A stretch of 64,000 nt of DNA from Halopiger aswanensis (GTDB lineage: Archaea; Halobacteriota; Halobacteria; Halobacteriales; Natrialbaceae). The notes below the pieces were generated by a model. That model was not told the DNA's origin. It saw nothing but the letters and a program-made list of their open reading frames with translations, and searched no databases. Shown in pieces: positions 16,434 through 25,939 of this stretch. Every line of letters begins with the position of its first letter. The stretch's first letter is position 1. The stretch lies in assembly GCF_003610195.1 (NCBI RefSeq), contig NZ_RAPO01000001.1:992001-1056000 (forward strand), given 5' to 3'. The position numbers were made by a program, and so were the translations under genes.

Positions 16434-18545
16434 ATGGGAGCAAACGGCACGGACCTCGTCGACGACCTCTCGCTCGGGGAGAAGATCGATCTCGTCCACG
16501 GCGCGCCCGATCCGGACGGCAAGGCGACCGGGTACGTCCCCGGCATCGATCGGGTCGGCGTCCCGCCGCTGCGGATGGTCGACGGCCCGCTCGGCGTGCG
16601 GGCACTGGGAGCGCAAGCGACTGCGTTCCCCGCATCGATCGCTCTCGCATCGTCGTGGAACCCGGAATTGGCACGCGAGTTCGGCGCCGCGCTCGGTCGA
16701 GAGACGGCGGCCCGCGAGCAGGACGTTCTGCTCGGACCGGGCGTCAACATCATCCGAGTGCCCCACGGCGGGCGGAATTTCGAATACTACAGCGAGGACC
16801 CGCACCTTACCTCTCGGATCGGCGTCGGGACAATCGAGGGCATCCAGTCGGCGGACGTCGCGGCGACGGTCAAACACCACGTCGCGAACAACCAGGAGAC
16901 GAACCGCTACGAGGTCAGCGCCGACGTGAGCGAACGGGCGCTGCGCGAAATCTACTTGCCCGCATTCCGGGCGGCCGTCGAGGAGGCCGACGTCCGGTCC
17001 GTGATGACGGCGTACAACCGAGTCAACGGTACCCACATGAGCGATCACGAGTATCTCATCTCGGACGTCCTGAAAGACGAGTGGGGATTCGACGGCGTCG
17101 TCGTCTCCGACTGGTGGGGCACCCGTAGCACCGTCGACGCGGCACGGGCGGGTCTCGACCTCGAGATGCCCGGCGTCGAACTCGAGGAGTTCCTCCCGGC
17201 CGATCCCGAGGAAATGGACGCACCTGACGGCGGAGACGGCACCGATGACGGCGCGCTGCCGCCGCTGCCGGACGTCCCCGCCTACTTCGGCGACCCGCTT
17301 CGCGAAGCGGTCGAGACCGGCGACGTCGACGAATCGGTCCTCGACGAAAAGGTCTCGTGACTCCTCGGGCTCCTCGAGTCGATCGGCCGGTTCGACGACG
17401 GTGCGCCTGAGGGCGAACTGGACACGAACGAACACCGCCGACTGGCTCGAGAGATCGCGATCGAGGGAACGGTCGTGCTGCAAAACGACGGCGCGCTCCC
17501 CCTGGCGGACGACGAGTCGATCGCCCTCATCGGTCCGAACGCCGACGCCGCAAAGCTCGGTGGCGGCGGCTCGTCGGAAGTAACGCCGGTCACGGAAACG
17601 AGCCCCCTCAAGGGACTCGAGGATCGCGCGGTCGAGGTGACGTTCGAGCGCGGCGCGGAACCGATCGCGGAATCGTCGTTCTTCGACGGCGGCGATGATC
17701 CGACGGACGCCGACGACGCGAGCGTCGACGATGCGGTCGCGGCCGCCGAAGCCGCCGACTGCGCAGTCGTCGTCGCACAGGACGACGCGACGGAGTTCAC
17801 AGACCGGGACTCCCTCGACCTCCCCGGCGACCAGAACGACCTGATCTCGGCCGTCGCCGACGCCGCCGAGCGAACCGTCGTCGTCCTCCGGACCAGCGGC
17901 CCCGTCGCGATGCCGTGGCTCGAGGCCGTCGACGCCGTCCTCGAGACGTGGTACCCCGGCCAGGGCGACGGCGAAGCGCTCGCCGATATCCTATTCGGCG
18001 ACGCGGATCCCGGCGGCCGGCTTCCGGTGACGTTCGGGCGGTCGGCCGACGACTACCCCACGGCCGAGGAGACGGCGTTCCCGGGCACTGACGATGTCGC
18101 ACGGTACGACGAGGGCGTCTTCGTCGGCTACCGCTACTTCGACGAACACGACCGCGAACCGCTGTTCCCGTTCGGCCACGGGCTCTCGTACGCCGCTTTT
18201 GAGTACGACAATGCTGCTGTTACCGAGACCGGCGACGGCTTCGAGGTCACCGTCGACATCAGCAACGTGAGCGACCGTGCTGGCAAGGAAGTCATGCAGG
18301 TCTACGCCGAGAAGGCGGCTGCACCCGTCCCGACGCCCGAGCGCGAACTCGTCGGCTTCGAATCAGTCACCCTCGAGGCCGGGGAATCGACCACGGTGAC
18401 CGTCTCGCTCGAGACGGAGGACTTCGCGTACTACGACGCAAGCGAGAACGGATCGGACGGCTGGACGGTCCCGAACGGCGCGAATGCGATCGCCGTTGGC
18501 CGCTCGTCGCGAGATCTGGAGGCGACGCTCGAGGTGGACGTGTAG
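16434..18545 (+). pseudogene. GH3 beta-glucosidase interrupted by an in-frame TGA
   Basis: The frame 16434-18545 would code about 703 aa of a family 3 glycoside hydrolase. It is cut by a TGA at 17358-17360 into parts of 308 aa (16434-17360) and 356 aa (from GTG 17475). The first part holds the (beta/alpha) domain with KHHVANNQE and the nucleophile region GFDGVVVSDWWG. Right after the TGA the same frame continues LLGLLESIGRFDDG, then the C-terminal GH3 domain and a Fn3-like domain (ERELVGFESVTLEAGE). Only one codon separates the two conserved blocks, and CGA (Arg) to TGA is a simple C-to-T change. The gene is therefore a recent nonsense mutant, a sequencing error, or read through. There is no signal peptide, so an intact enzyme would be cytosolic and act on short glucosides. 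Confidence 0.85.
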
Positions 18546-18588
18546 CGCGGTCGGGGCATCGCCGTCGGAACTGGTCTCGGGGCCGCAG

Positions 18589-19023
18589 TCAAGAGAAGAA
18601 GCGCTTAAGCCGCGCGACCAGTCCGCTCGATTGACCGTCGCGCGAATTCGCGGAGTCGGCTACTGGTTCTCGGTGGTCACCGTCCAGCGAAGTCTCTGGA
18701 TCAGTGTCCGCACCCTCACGATACGCTGCTTCGGCAGCCTGCTCGAGGAGGCCGTCCGCATCGGTGACGGCCGCTTTGACGGGCGCCTCGACGACGGGTG
18801 TCCCCTCGAACCGGTCGCGGCCGACGGCCGTCTCTGCGGCGACGATGACCGCGTCCGCCGTCGCGATATCGTCGCTCGAGAGTTCGTTTTCCCGCCCCAT
18901 GGCACCTCGGACTTCGACGATGATCTCGTGGCCGTTCGCCGCCGCGACCCGTTCCAGATTCTCGGCCGCCATCTGGCTGTGTGCGATCCCCGTCGGACAG
19001 GAGGTGACTGCGACGAATTTCAT
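18589..19023 (-). CDS. ptfB: Fructose PTS EIIB component
   Basis: EIIB passes the phosphoryl group from EIIA to incoming fructose. The 144-aa protein starts MKFVAVTSCPTGIAHSQMAAE, with the phosphorylated Cys9 in the fructose-type motif. It then shows the fold of PTS_IIB_fruc (VRGAMGRENELSSDDIATADAVIVAAE). A charged C-terminal tail of 35 residues follows. I start at ATG 19023, which overlaps the ptsI stop by 4 bp (ATGA); the longer frame upstream is a shadow of ptsI. It is the last gene of the fructose operon. Confidence 0.93.
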   Translation of the reverse strand: MKFVAVTSCPTGIAHSQMAAENLERVAAANGHEIIVEVRGAMGRENELSSDDIATADAVIVAAETAVGRDRFEGTPVVEAPVKAAVTDADGLLEQAAEAAYREGADTDPETSLDGDHREPVADSANSRDGQSSGLVARLKRFFS

Positions 19024-20780
19024 CGATTCGCTTCGCCCCCGTTGCGCTCGCCGCCAGCACCGGCGTCGTCCGCCGCCAGTCGGCTGCGAACCCCCTCGAC
19101 CGTGGTCGCGCTCGTCGCCCGATCCGCCAGCGATGCAGCCTCCGTCGCGTCGATCCTGGGTATATTCGCCTTCACCTCGGGGATCGTGACCGCGCTCATG
19201 CTCAGTTCGTCGAGTCCGAGTCCGACCAGTAACGCCGTCAGGTCGGGGTCGCCCGCCATTTCGCCGCACATCCCGACCCGGACGCCGGCGTCGTGTCCCG
19301 CCTCGACCGTCCGCTCGATCGCCCGGAGAACGGCGGGTTCGCAGGGATCGTGGAGATCGGCGACTCGATCGTGCTCTCGAGCGGCCGCCATCACGTACTG
19401 GGTGAGGTCGTTCGTCCCGATGCTGAGGAAGTCGACCCGCTCCGCGAGATCGGCTGCGGAGAGCGCCGCGCTCGGCGTCTCGATCATAACGCCGAGTTCG
19501 GGGAGTTCGTGGGCGATACCCGCTGTCTCGAGGTCGGTCGCGACGGACTCGACCGCTGTCAGGGCCGCCTCGAGTTCCGAAACGGTGGCAACCATCGGGA
19601 ACATCGCGGACAGCGTGCCGGACTCGGCGGCCGCCGCCCGGAGCAGGGCCCGAAGCTGCGTCTCGAAGAGGTCGGCGTCGGGTCCGAGCGAGCGGCGGAT
19701 ACCGCGCGCTCCGAGGAAGGGATTGGCCGACTCGCGGGCGTCGGCGTACGGGAGCGACTTGTCGCCGCCGACGTCGAGCGTCCGGACGACGACTCGCCCG
19801 TCGGGAAACGCCTCGAGCGCCTCCCGGTAGACCTCGTACTGTTCGTCCTCGCTCGGGGGCCTTTCGCGGTCGAGAAAGAGAAACTCGGTTCTGAACAGCC
19901 CGATCCCGTCGGCCCCCTGCCGGACGGCGTCCTCGAGACCGGCGGGCGTACAGACGTTGGCGGCGACCCCGATCGGCTTCCCGTCCGCCGTCGAAACGGT
20001 CGCCTCGCGAACCTCGGGGTTTCGCCCGTCCGTCGCTCGATCGCGTCGCCCGTCGTCGGGATCGACGATCACGGCGCCGTCGTCACCGTCGACGAGGACG
20101 GTCCGCTCGTCGTCGATCGCCTCGAGCGCGTCGCCGGCGCCGACGACGGCGGGAATCCCCAGCGAGCGGGCGAAGATCGCCGCGTGCGAGGTTCGGCCGC
20201 CGTCCACGGTTGCAAAGCCCGCGACGCGCTCGGGGTCGAGCCGCGCCGCGTCGCTCGGCGTCAGCCGCTCCGCGAGGAGGACGGTTCCTTCTGGCACGCC
20301 CGTCAGGTCGAGCCGCTCGCGGCCGGTCAGCAGCCGGAGGAGCCGATCTCGAACGTCGCGCAGGTCGTCGGCGCGCTCGCCCGTCCGCCCCTCCATGTTC
20401 GCAAACCGTTCGATCGGGTCGGCGAACGACCGCTGGACCGCCCGTTCCGCCGAGCACCCGTCCGCGATCGCCGCCTCGATGTTGTCGACGAGCTGCGGAT
20501 CGTCGAGGAGTCGCTCGTGGACGTCGAACACCGCCGCTTCCTCCTCGCCGACGCGTTCGGCCGCTCGCTCGCGTTCGCGCTCGAGTTCCTCCCGAGCGCG
20601 CTCCCGTGCCTCGTCGAACCGGTTGCGCTCGGCCGCCGGGTCGGTCGCGGCGGCCGCCGGCGCTTCGGCCTCGAGTCGGGCGTCGGTTCCGGGGTCGTAC
20701 CACGCTGCGGTGCCGACGTTTTCGAGCGCAGTAATCCCGATCCCCTCGATTCGCCGGCTCGGCGGCTCGTTTTCGGTCAT
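19020..20780 (-). CDS. ptsI: PTS enzyme I (phosphoenolpyruvate-protein phosphotransferase)
   Basis: Enzyme I takes phosphate from phosphoenolpyruvate and gives it to HPr. The 586-aa protein has the helical HPr-binding part (residues 50-150) and the active-site His in GGRTSHAAIFARSLGIPAVVG near residue 200. The C-terminal PEP-binding barrel contains RTLDVGGDKSLPY, LGARGIRRSL, MIETPSAALSA and the catalytic-loop CGEMAGDP. I start at ATG 20780 (MTENEPP), 4 bp after ptsH. PTS genes are rare in archaea and restricted to some haloarchaea, where this fructose system is known from Haloferax. Confidence 0.95.
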   Translation of the reverse strand: MTENEPPSRRIEGIGITALENVGTAAWYDPGTDARLEAEAPAAAATDPAAERNRFDEARERAREELERERERAAERVGEEEAAVFDVHERLLDDPQLVDNIEAAIADGCSAERAVQRSFADPIERFANMEGRTGERADDLRDVRDRLLRLLTGRERLDLTGVPEGTVLLAERLTPSDAARLDPERVAGFATVDGGRTSHAAIFARSLGIPAVVGAGDALEAIDDERTVLVDGDDGAVIVDPDDGRRDRATDGRNPEVREATVSTADGKPIGVAANVCTPAGLEDAVRQGADGIGLFRTEFLFLDRERPPSEDEQYEVYREALEAFPDGRVVVRTLDVGGDKSLPYADARESANPFLGARGIRRSLGPDADLFETQLRALLRAAAAESGTLSAMFPMVATVSELEAALTAVESVATDLETAGIAHELPELGVMIETPSAALSAADLAERVDFLSIGTNDLTQYVMAAAREHDRVADLHDPCEPAVLRAIERTVEAGHDAGVRVGMCGEMAGDPDLTALLVGLGLDELSMSAVTIPEVKANIPRIDATEAASLADRATSATTVEGVRSRLAADDAGAGGERNGGEANR

Positions 20781-20784
20781 GATA

Positions 20785-21165
20785 TCAGGTCGTGGATTCC
20801 GACGGCGAGTCCGAGTCCGTCTCCCGCTTCCCCTCTGTCGCTGCTCTCTGCGTCGCGAGCAGTTCCTCGAGCGCGTCGAGTGCCGCCGCCGCGTCGTCGC
20901 CCGCCGCAGTGAGTCGAACGTCATCGCCGCTCGCGACGCCGAGGCTCGTGACCGCGAGGACGCTCGTCGCCGCGACTGGGTCGTCGTCGCGGTCGCCGTC
21001 GTCGTTGTCGGCGTCATCGACGGGCTCGATCCGGACTTCGGCGTCGAACTGCGCGACGGTGTCGACGATGTCCGCGGCCGGGCGGGCGTGGAGACCTTCA
21101 TCTGCTGCAACGGTGACGGTTCGCGTTCGCGCTCGCGCTCGTTCGCCGACGCGTTCGCCGTCCAT
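20785..21165 (-). CDS. ptsH: Phosphocarrier protein HPr of the fructose PTS
   Basis: HPr carries phosphate from enzyme I to EIIA. The 126-aa protein is longer than bacterial HPr (about 88 aa) because of an acidic insert (DADNDDGDRDDDP) and a charged tail. The active-site motif is GLHARPAADIV with His26. The later VTSLGVASGDDVRLTAAGDDAAAALDAL (quoted from the HPr helix) fits the fold. There is no bacterial-type regulatory Ser motif. The ATG at 21165 overlaps the EIIA stop by one base. Confidence 0.92.
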   Translation of the reverse strand: MDGERVGERARARTRTVTVAADEGLHARPAADIVDTVAQFDAEVRIEPVDDADNDDGDRDDDPVAATSVLAVTSLGVASGDDVRLTAAGDDAAAALDALEELLATQRAATEGKRETDSDSPSESTT

Positions 21166-21626
21166 CACCCGATCGCCTCCGCGAGCGTCCGTCGGGCGGC
21201 GGCCGCCGACTCCGCCTCGTGCAACGCCGTTCGCACCTCCGCGTGCATGAGCGCGCGGGACAGCGAACTGAGTATCGCGAGGTGCTCGTCGGTCGCTTCC
21301 GTCGGCGCGAGCAACAGAAACAGCAGCGTCGCCGGCTCCCCGTCGCTCGTCTCGACGGCGACCCCCTCGCTCGAGCGAGCGAAGGCGATCGTCGGTCGGT
21401 CGACGGCGTCGGTCTTCGCGTGGAAGAGTCCGATCCCCTTTCCCACCCCGGCGCCCATTTCCGCCTCGTGAGAGCGGATCGCCTCGAGGGCTTCGTCGCG
21501 GTCCGTCACGCGGCCCGCGTCGACGGCGCGATCGAGGAGGTACTCGATACACCCGCCCTTGTCGGTCGGGGGCTCCCGGAGCGTGATCAGCTCCGGCGCG
21601 AGTACGGCGTCGATCTCGTCGTCCAT
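21165..21626 (-). CDS. ptfA: Fructose PTS EIIA component
   Basis: This 153-aa EIIA of the fructose/mannitol family accepts phosphate from HPr and gives it to EIIB. The active-site His is His69 in GKGIGLFHAKTDAV; most relatives have GIAIPH, so the residues before His are changed but the His is kept. The end LSSLSRALMHAEVRTALHEA also fits the family. It lies 25 bp after ptfC and overlaps ptsH, so all five PTS genes are probably co-transcribed. Confidence 0.92.
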   Translation of the reverse strand: MDDEIDAVLAPELITLREPPTDKGGCIEYLLDRAVDAGRVTDRDEALEAIRSHEAEMGAGVGKGIGLFHAKTDAVDRPTIAFARSSEGVAVETSDGEPATLLFLLLAPTEATDEHLAILSSLSRALMHAEVRTALHEAESAAAARRTLAEAIG

Positions 21627-21651
21627 GGATGTGGTATATCGTTAATGACGT

Positions 21652-22764
21652 TTAGTCGTTCTTCTGTGCGGTCGCGACTGCGTCGTCGGTATCGACGTAG
21701 TCCGGTTTGAGCATCGTTACGGTTGTGGCCGTAAGGGCCGTCCCGAGCGCGAGACAGACCAGGAACAGCGCCGGGCTGTTACTGAGAATTACGACGAGGA
21801 TACCGCCGTGGGGCGCGGGCATCGTCACCCCGAGCCACATCGCGAGCCCGGCGGCGGCCGCGCTCCCGACGACGACGCCGGGCAGCACCCGCTCGGGATC
21901 GGCGGTGACGTAGGGGATGGCGCCTTCGGTGACGAAGGACAGTCCCATCGGCACCGCGGCCTTCGCCTGTGCGTACCGCTCGTCGGGGTACTTCTGCGGG
22001 GCGACGGCGTTCGACAGCGCGAGGCCGAGCGGCGGCACCATCCCCGCGATCATCACCGCGGCCATCGGCGCGTAGATCTGGTCGGGGAGCAGGGCCACGG
22101 CGAAAACGTACGCGATCTTATTGACGGGGCCGCCGCTGTCGATCGCGACCATCCCGCCCAGCACGGCGCCGAACGCGAGCGCCTCGAGGCCGACCGCGTC
22201 GCGGACGACCGCGGTCAGCCACTCGAGCGCGATCGCAGAGGGCGGCGCGAGAACGAAGAGCGCGACGGGTGCTAGCGACCCGGTGACGAGGACCGGAACG
22301 AGGAAGACGGGCACGAGCGGTTCGACGGCGTTCGGCACGTCGCGATTACCGGCCCAGGCGACGGTCACCCCCGCGAGGAGTCCGACGCCGAGCGCGCCGA
22401 GGTAGCCGGCTCCCGTCTGTCCCGTCTCGAGGCCTACGATCAGTCCCGCTTGCTCGACGATCGCTCCCCGCTGGACGAGCGCAGTGAGGACGAACCCCGG
22501 CGCGAGACCCGGTCGGTCGGCGATCGCGTAGGCGACGTACGCGCCGAAAACGGGAACGGCGAACTCGAGGCTCGCTCGGCCGATCGCCGCGAGAAACCAC
22601 GCGAGCGTGCCGGGCTGCTCGAGCGCCCCCGCCTCGCCGACGAGACGAGCGACCGCGAGGAAGACGCCGCCGACGGTGACGAACGGGATCATGAAGCTCA
22701 CGCCGGTCATGAGATCGCGGCGGACGGATTCGAGGTGGGCGGAGAGTGTGGACGTGACGGTCAT
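21652..22764 (-). CDS. ptfC: Fructose PTS EIIC membrane component
   Basis: EIIC is the channel that brings fructose in. The 370-aa protein has about nine hydrophobic helices. It contains fructose-EIIC landmarks such as LMTGVSFMIPFVTVGGVFLA, AIDSGGPVNKIAY and FVTEGAIPYVTADPERV. The start ATG at 22764 (MTVTSTLSAHLE) matches the usual beginning of the family. The frame is open to 22827, but that part is a low-complexity (IPIS)n run from a GATCGG simple repeat. It follows pfkB by 59 bp. Confidence 0.93.
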   Translation of the reverse strand: MTVTSTLSAHLESVRRDLMTGVSFMIPFVTVGGVFLAVARLVGEAGALEQPGTLAWFLAAIGRASLEFAVPVFGAYVAYAIADRPGLAPGFVLTALVQRGAIVEQAGLIVGLETGQTGAGYLGALGVGLLAGVTVAWAGNRDVPNAVEPLVPVFLVPVLVTGSLAPVALFVLAPPSAIALEWLTAVVRDAVGLEALAFGAVLGGMVAIDSGGPVNKIAYVFAVALLPDQIYAPMAAVMIAGMVPPLGLALSNAVAPQKYPDERYAQAKAAVPMGLSFVTEGAIPYVTADPERVLPGVVVGSAAAAGLAMWLGVTMPAPHGGILVVILSNSPALFLVCLALGTALTATTVTMLKPDYVDTDDAVATAQKND

Positions 22765-22823
22765 GGGCACGGATATCGGAATCGGGAGCGGGATCGAGAT
22801 CGAGATCGGGGTCGCCGAACCGA

Positions 22824-23732
22824 TCACCTCGTAAACAGCGGGACGTCGGTCGAATCCGAGCGGAGACCGGACATCTCCGGGACGGTCGTGCCCGGCACCG
22901 ACACGACCTCGGCGGCGACCGTGATGCCCATGCGGAGCGCGGCGGTTCCGGACTGGCCGCGCGCGAACGTCGATAAGATACCCGCGAGCAGGGCGTCGCC
23001 CGCCCCGACGGTGTCGACGACCTCGACGTCTCGAGCGTCAGCCCGGTACACGCCGTCGGGCGAGGCCAGCAGGGCGCCGTCGTCCCCCAGCGACGCGACG
23101 ACGTGTTCGAACCCCTCCTCGCGGAGCGCTTCCGCCGCTTCCACGCACTCCTCGTCGGTGTGAACCGGCATCCCGGTCGCGGTCCCGAGTTCGCGGCGGT
23201 TGGGCTTACAGAGGAAGTAGTCGCTCTGGAGTCCCTTCAACAGGTCGCCTTGAACGTCGACGACGGTTCGCCACGACCCGGCGCGAGCGATACGGTCGAT
23301 CGTCGCCGGCCCCAGGTTCGGCGGGAGGCTGCCGGCGATGACGACCATTTCCGGATCGTGTTCGCGAACCTTGTTGACGACCTCGCGGACGGTCTCCTTC
23401 TTGACGTTGTGGCCCGACTGGTTGACCTTGTACTCCTCGTCGTCGGTGAGGATCGTCGTGTTGAGCCTCGTACAGCCCCCCATCTCGACGAAGTCGTTCG
23501 GAATCTTCTGACGGGAGAGTTGATCCTCGATGTACGAGCCGAGGAACCCGCCCATCAGCCCGGTCGCGGTCGAGTCGACGCCGAGCCCGGAGAGGTACTT
23601 CGAGACGTTGATCCCCTTTCCGCCGGGGTCGTACTGGGACATGCTCGCGCGTTTGACCACGTCGGGCTCGAGGTCCCCCTCGACGGTGATCGTGTGATCG
23701 ACCGCCGGATTCAGCGTGACGGTGAGGATCAC
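22824..23732 (-). CDS. pfkB: 1-phosphofructokinase
   Basis: This ribokinase-family enzyme turns fructose-1-phosphate from the PTS into fructose-1,6-bisphosphate. The 302-aa protein has GGKGINVSKYLSGLG near residue 35 and the catalytic anion hole DTVGAGDALLAGIL near residue 245. VILTVTLNPAVDHTI at the start is the typical 1-PFK N-terminus. The start codon is GTG 23732, which overlaps the glpR stop by 4 bp (GTGA). This matches the co-transcribed glpR-pfkB pair described in Haloferax volcanii. Confidence 0.95.
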   Translation of the reverse strand: MILTVTLNPAVDHTITVEGDLEPDVVKRASMSQYDPGGKGINVSKYLSGLGVDSTATGLMGGFLGSYIEDQLSRQKIPNDFVEMGGCTRLNTTILTDDEEYKVNQSGHNVKKETVREVVNKVREHDPEMVVIAGSLPPNLGPATIDRIARAGSWRTVVDVQGDLLKGLQSDYFLCKPNRRELGTATGMPVHTDEECVEAAEALREEGFEHVVASLGDDGALLASPDGVYRADARDVEVVDTVGAGDALLAGILSTFARGQSGTAALRMGITVAAEVVSVPGTTVPEMSGLRSDSTDVPLFTR

Positions 23733-24490
23733 TCTCCCACCCCGTCGACGACGTCGACGCCGGCGGCCTCGAACGGCTCGCGCTGCTCGTCCGTCAGCGT
23801 CGCCTCGGTGACGAACACGTCGACGTCCTCGAGGTCGGCGAAGTTGACGAAACTCCGCTGGTCGAGTTTCGAGCCGTCGGAAACGAGCACGACCCGCTGG
23901 GACTTCTCCACCATCAACGACTTCATCCGCGCTTCGTCCTCGTTCGGCGTCGTCAGCCCGGCCTCCGGGTGGATGGCGTTCGTCCCGAGGAAGACGACGT
24001 CGAAGTTCGTCCGCTCGAGGAACTCCTCGCCGGTCGGCCCCACGAGCGCCCACGTCTGCTCGCGAAGCGTGCCGCCGGTGAGTTTGACGTCGCCGCGCTC
24101 GCCGAGTTCCATGGCGATCAGCGGCGAGTTCGTCGCGGCGATAAACTCGGTATCGGGCGCCGCCTTGGCGACTTCCATCGTCGTCGTCCCGGAATCGAAG
24201 AAGACCACCTGTCCCCGTCGAATCTCCTCGGCGGCGCGGTTTCCGATCGCTTGCTTCGCCTCGAGGTTTTGGACCTGTTTCTGGCTGTACGTCCGTTCCT
24301 CGGCGACGCTCGAGGCGGGAATCGCGCCGCCGTGCGAGCGTTCGATCAGCCCCTCGTCCTCGAGGTCCTGGAGGTCGCGCCGGATCGTCGCCTCGGAGAC
24401 GCCGAGTGCGTCCGCAAGCTCGGTGACGGTCTGTCCGTTCTCTTCAGAGACGACGTCGACGATTTCGCGTTTCCGTTGTTTGGGTAGCAT
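23729..24490 (-). CDS. glpR: DeoR/GlpR-family transcriptional repressor
   Basis: GlpR is a helix-turn-helix repressor; in Haloferax volcanii it represses fructose and glucose kinase genes in the absence of the sugars. The 253-aa protein has a DeoR-type winged HTH (MLPKQRKREIVDVV...LGVSEATIRRDLQDLEDEGLIERSHGGA) and the DeoR sensor domain (VFFDSGTTTMEVAKA, DVVFLGTNAIHPEAGLTT). It leads the fructose operon, so it probably controls its own transcript. The 97-bp gap upstream is AT-rich (AACAAATAAGG, AACAATAATCG) and should hold promoter and operator. Confidence 0.93.
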   Translation of the reverse strand: MLPKQRKREIVDVVSEENGQTVTELADALGVSEATIRRDLQDLEDEGLIERSHGGAIPASSVAEERTYSQKQVQNLEAKQAIGNRAAEEIRRGQVVFFDSGTTTMEVAKAAPDTEFIAATNSPLIAMELGERGDVKLTGGTLREQTWALVGPTGEEFLERTNFDVVFLGTNAIHPEAGLTTPNEDEARMKSLMVEKSQRVVLVSDGSKLDQRSFVNFADLEDVDVFVTEATLTDEQREPFEAAGVDVVDGVGE

Positions 24491-24587
24491 AACTCGGCGG
24501 GGAGAGATATTCGTTGCTCGATTATTGTTCGGCCCGTGACCTTATTTGTTTGTGATCGATTACGTTCATTGCTGCCGACGACTGGCG

Positions 24588-24758
24588 CTATCGCGCGGAG
24601 AGCATCGCGAGCGCCAGCGTGACCATCGCCCCGATACCGGTGACGAACGCGGCGCCGTAGGTTCCCCGAAGGTAGTTGTACACCGCGATGCCGACGAGCG
24701 CAACACCGATCACTAACGGAACGAGCTCCGCGATGGAGTCGGTGTCGATCGTCGTCAC
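24588..24758 (-). CDS. 56-aa two-helix membrane protein at the end of the ABC operon
   Basis: This small gene starts at GTG 24758 within the stop of the ABC ATPase gene (GTGA overlap). The product begins VTTIDTDSIAELVP and contains two hydrophobic helices (about residues 12-30 and 35-53) around a short loop NYLRGTYGA. Codon use and the overlap with the ATPase gene support translation. It has no known family that I recognise; a transporter accessory or regulatory micro-protein is possible. Confidence 0.7.
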   Translation of the reverse strand: MTTIDTDSIAELVPLVIGVALVGIAVYNYLRGTYGAAFVTGIGAMVTLALAMLSAR

Positions 24759-25891
24759 GCGACTTGCTCCTCTTCGGCGGATTCGGCGGTCGCTTCGTTT
24801 TCGGCTCGCTCGAACGTCAGCGACTCTCCGGAGGCCGCGTCGAAGTAGTGCAGCGAGCGGCGATCGAACTCGACGCTGACGCGGTCGTCGACCTGGATCG
24901 GCCCGCCGGGCTCGACCGACGCCTTCATCGTCGTCTCGTTACCCAGGCCGAGCTCGAGGACCGTCTTTTCGCCCTGCGGCTCGACGACGTTGACCGTCGC
25001 CGGGAGCCCGTCCGGACGCAGCGTCACGTCCTCCGGTCGGACGCCGAGGACGACATCGTCGCCGACCGCCCCCTCGAGCGCCCACTCGAACTCGTCCGGG
25101 ACCTCGTGTTCGAACGCGCCGAGATCGATCGCGTAGCCGTCGTCGGTCCGGTGAACCGTCCCCTCGAGGAAGTTCATGCTCGGCGAGCCCAGGAAGTCCG
25201 CGACGAACATGTTTCGCGGGTTGGAGTAGACGAACGTCGGCGGGCCGACCTGCTGGACCTTCCCGTCGTTCATGACGGCGATCTGATCGCCGAGCGTCAT
25301 CGCCTCGACCTGATCGTGGGTGACGTAGACCGTCGTCGTCGAGAGCTTGTCGTGGAGTTTGTTCAACTCGGCGCGCATCTGCACGCGCAGTTTCGCGTCC
25401 AGATTCGACAGCGGTTCGTCCATCAGGAAGACGTCCGGGTTCCGGACGATGGCGCGACCGAGCGCGACCCGCTGTTGCTGGCCGCCCGAGAGTTCGGCCG
25501 GCTTCCGATCCAGCAGTTCGTCGATCTGGAGGAGATTCGCGGCGTCTTCGACGCGCTCCTGGATCGTCTCCTCGTCGGCGCCCTGCTGTTCCAGTCCGAA
25601 GCGCATGTTCCCGCGAACGGTTTTGTGCGGGTAGAGCGCGTAGTTCTGGAAGACCATGGCGATGTCGCGCTCGTAGGCGCGCTGATCGTTGACGACCTCA
25701 TCGCCGATCTTGATCGTCCCGTCGCTGGCGCGCTCGAGGCCGGCGATCAGCCGCAGCGTCGTCGTTTTGCCACAGCCCGACGGGCCGACCAACACGGTGA
25801 AGCTCTCGTCGGGAATCTCGAGCGAGACGCCGTCGACGGCGACGATGTCGTCGAACCGCTTGACGAGGTCGTCGAGTCGTACTTTAGCCAT
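24755..25891 (-). CDS. Carbohydrate ABC importer ATPase (MsmK/UgpC type)
   Basis: This 378-aa ATPase drives the sugar importer. It has Walker A GPSGCGKTT, Q-loop MVFQNYALYPH, signature LSGGQQQRVALGRAI, Walker B VFLMDEPLSNLDAKLR and H-loop VTHDQVEAMT. The C-terminal 140 residues form the TOBE regulatory domain (VVLGVRPEDVTL) as in MalK/UgpC. The ATG at 25891 gives the usual MAKVRLDDL start. It lies 48 bp after the second permease gene. Confidence 0.93.
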   Translation of the reverse strand: MAKVRLDDLVKRFDDIVAVDGVSLEIPDESFTVLVGPSGCGKTTTLRLIAGLERASDGTIKIGDEVVNDQRAYERDIAMVFQNYALYPHKTVRGNMRFGLEQQGADEETIQERVEDAANLLQIDELLDRKPAELSGGQQQRVALGRAIVRNPDVFLMDEPLSNLDAKLRVQMRAELNKLHDKLSTTTVYVTHDQVEAMTLGDQIAVMNDGKVQQVGPPTFVYSNPRNMFVADFLGSPSMNFLEGTVHRTDDGYAIDLGAFEHEVPDEFEWALEGAVGDDVVLGVRPEDVTLRPDGLPATVNVVEPQGEKTVLELGLGNETTMKASVEPGGPIQVDDRVSVEFDRRSLHYFDAASGESLTFERAENEATAESAEEEQVA

Positions 25892-25939
25892 CGATACCAC
25901 CGCCGTAGATAGTGTGTCGTCGTTGCATTGATTTCGAAC

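Noticed and set aside
18484-20912. Long plus-strand frames (about 450 and 540 codons) opposite ptsI and ptfB
   Set aside because: Shadows of ptsI/ptfB with no recognisable domain.
22765-22827. N-terminal extension of ptfC with (IPIS)n sequence
   Set aside because: It derives from a GATCGG-type simple repeat; the conserved EIIC start is at 22764.
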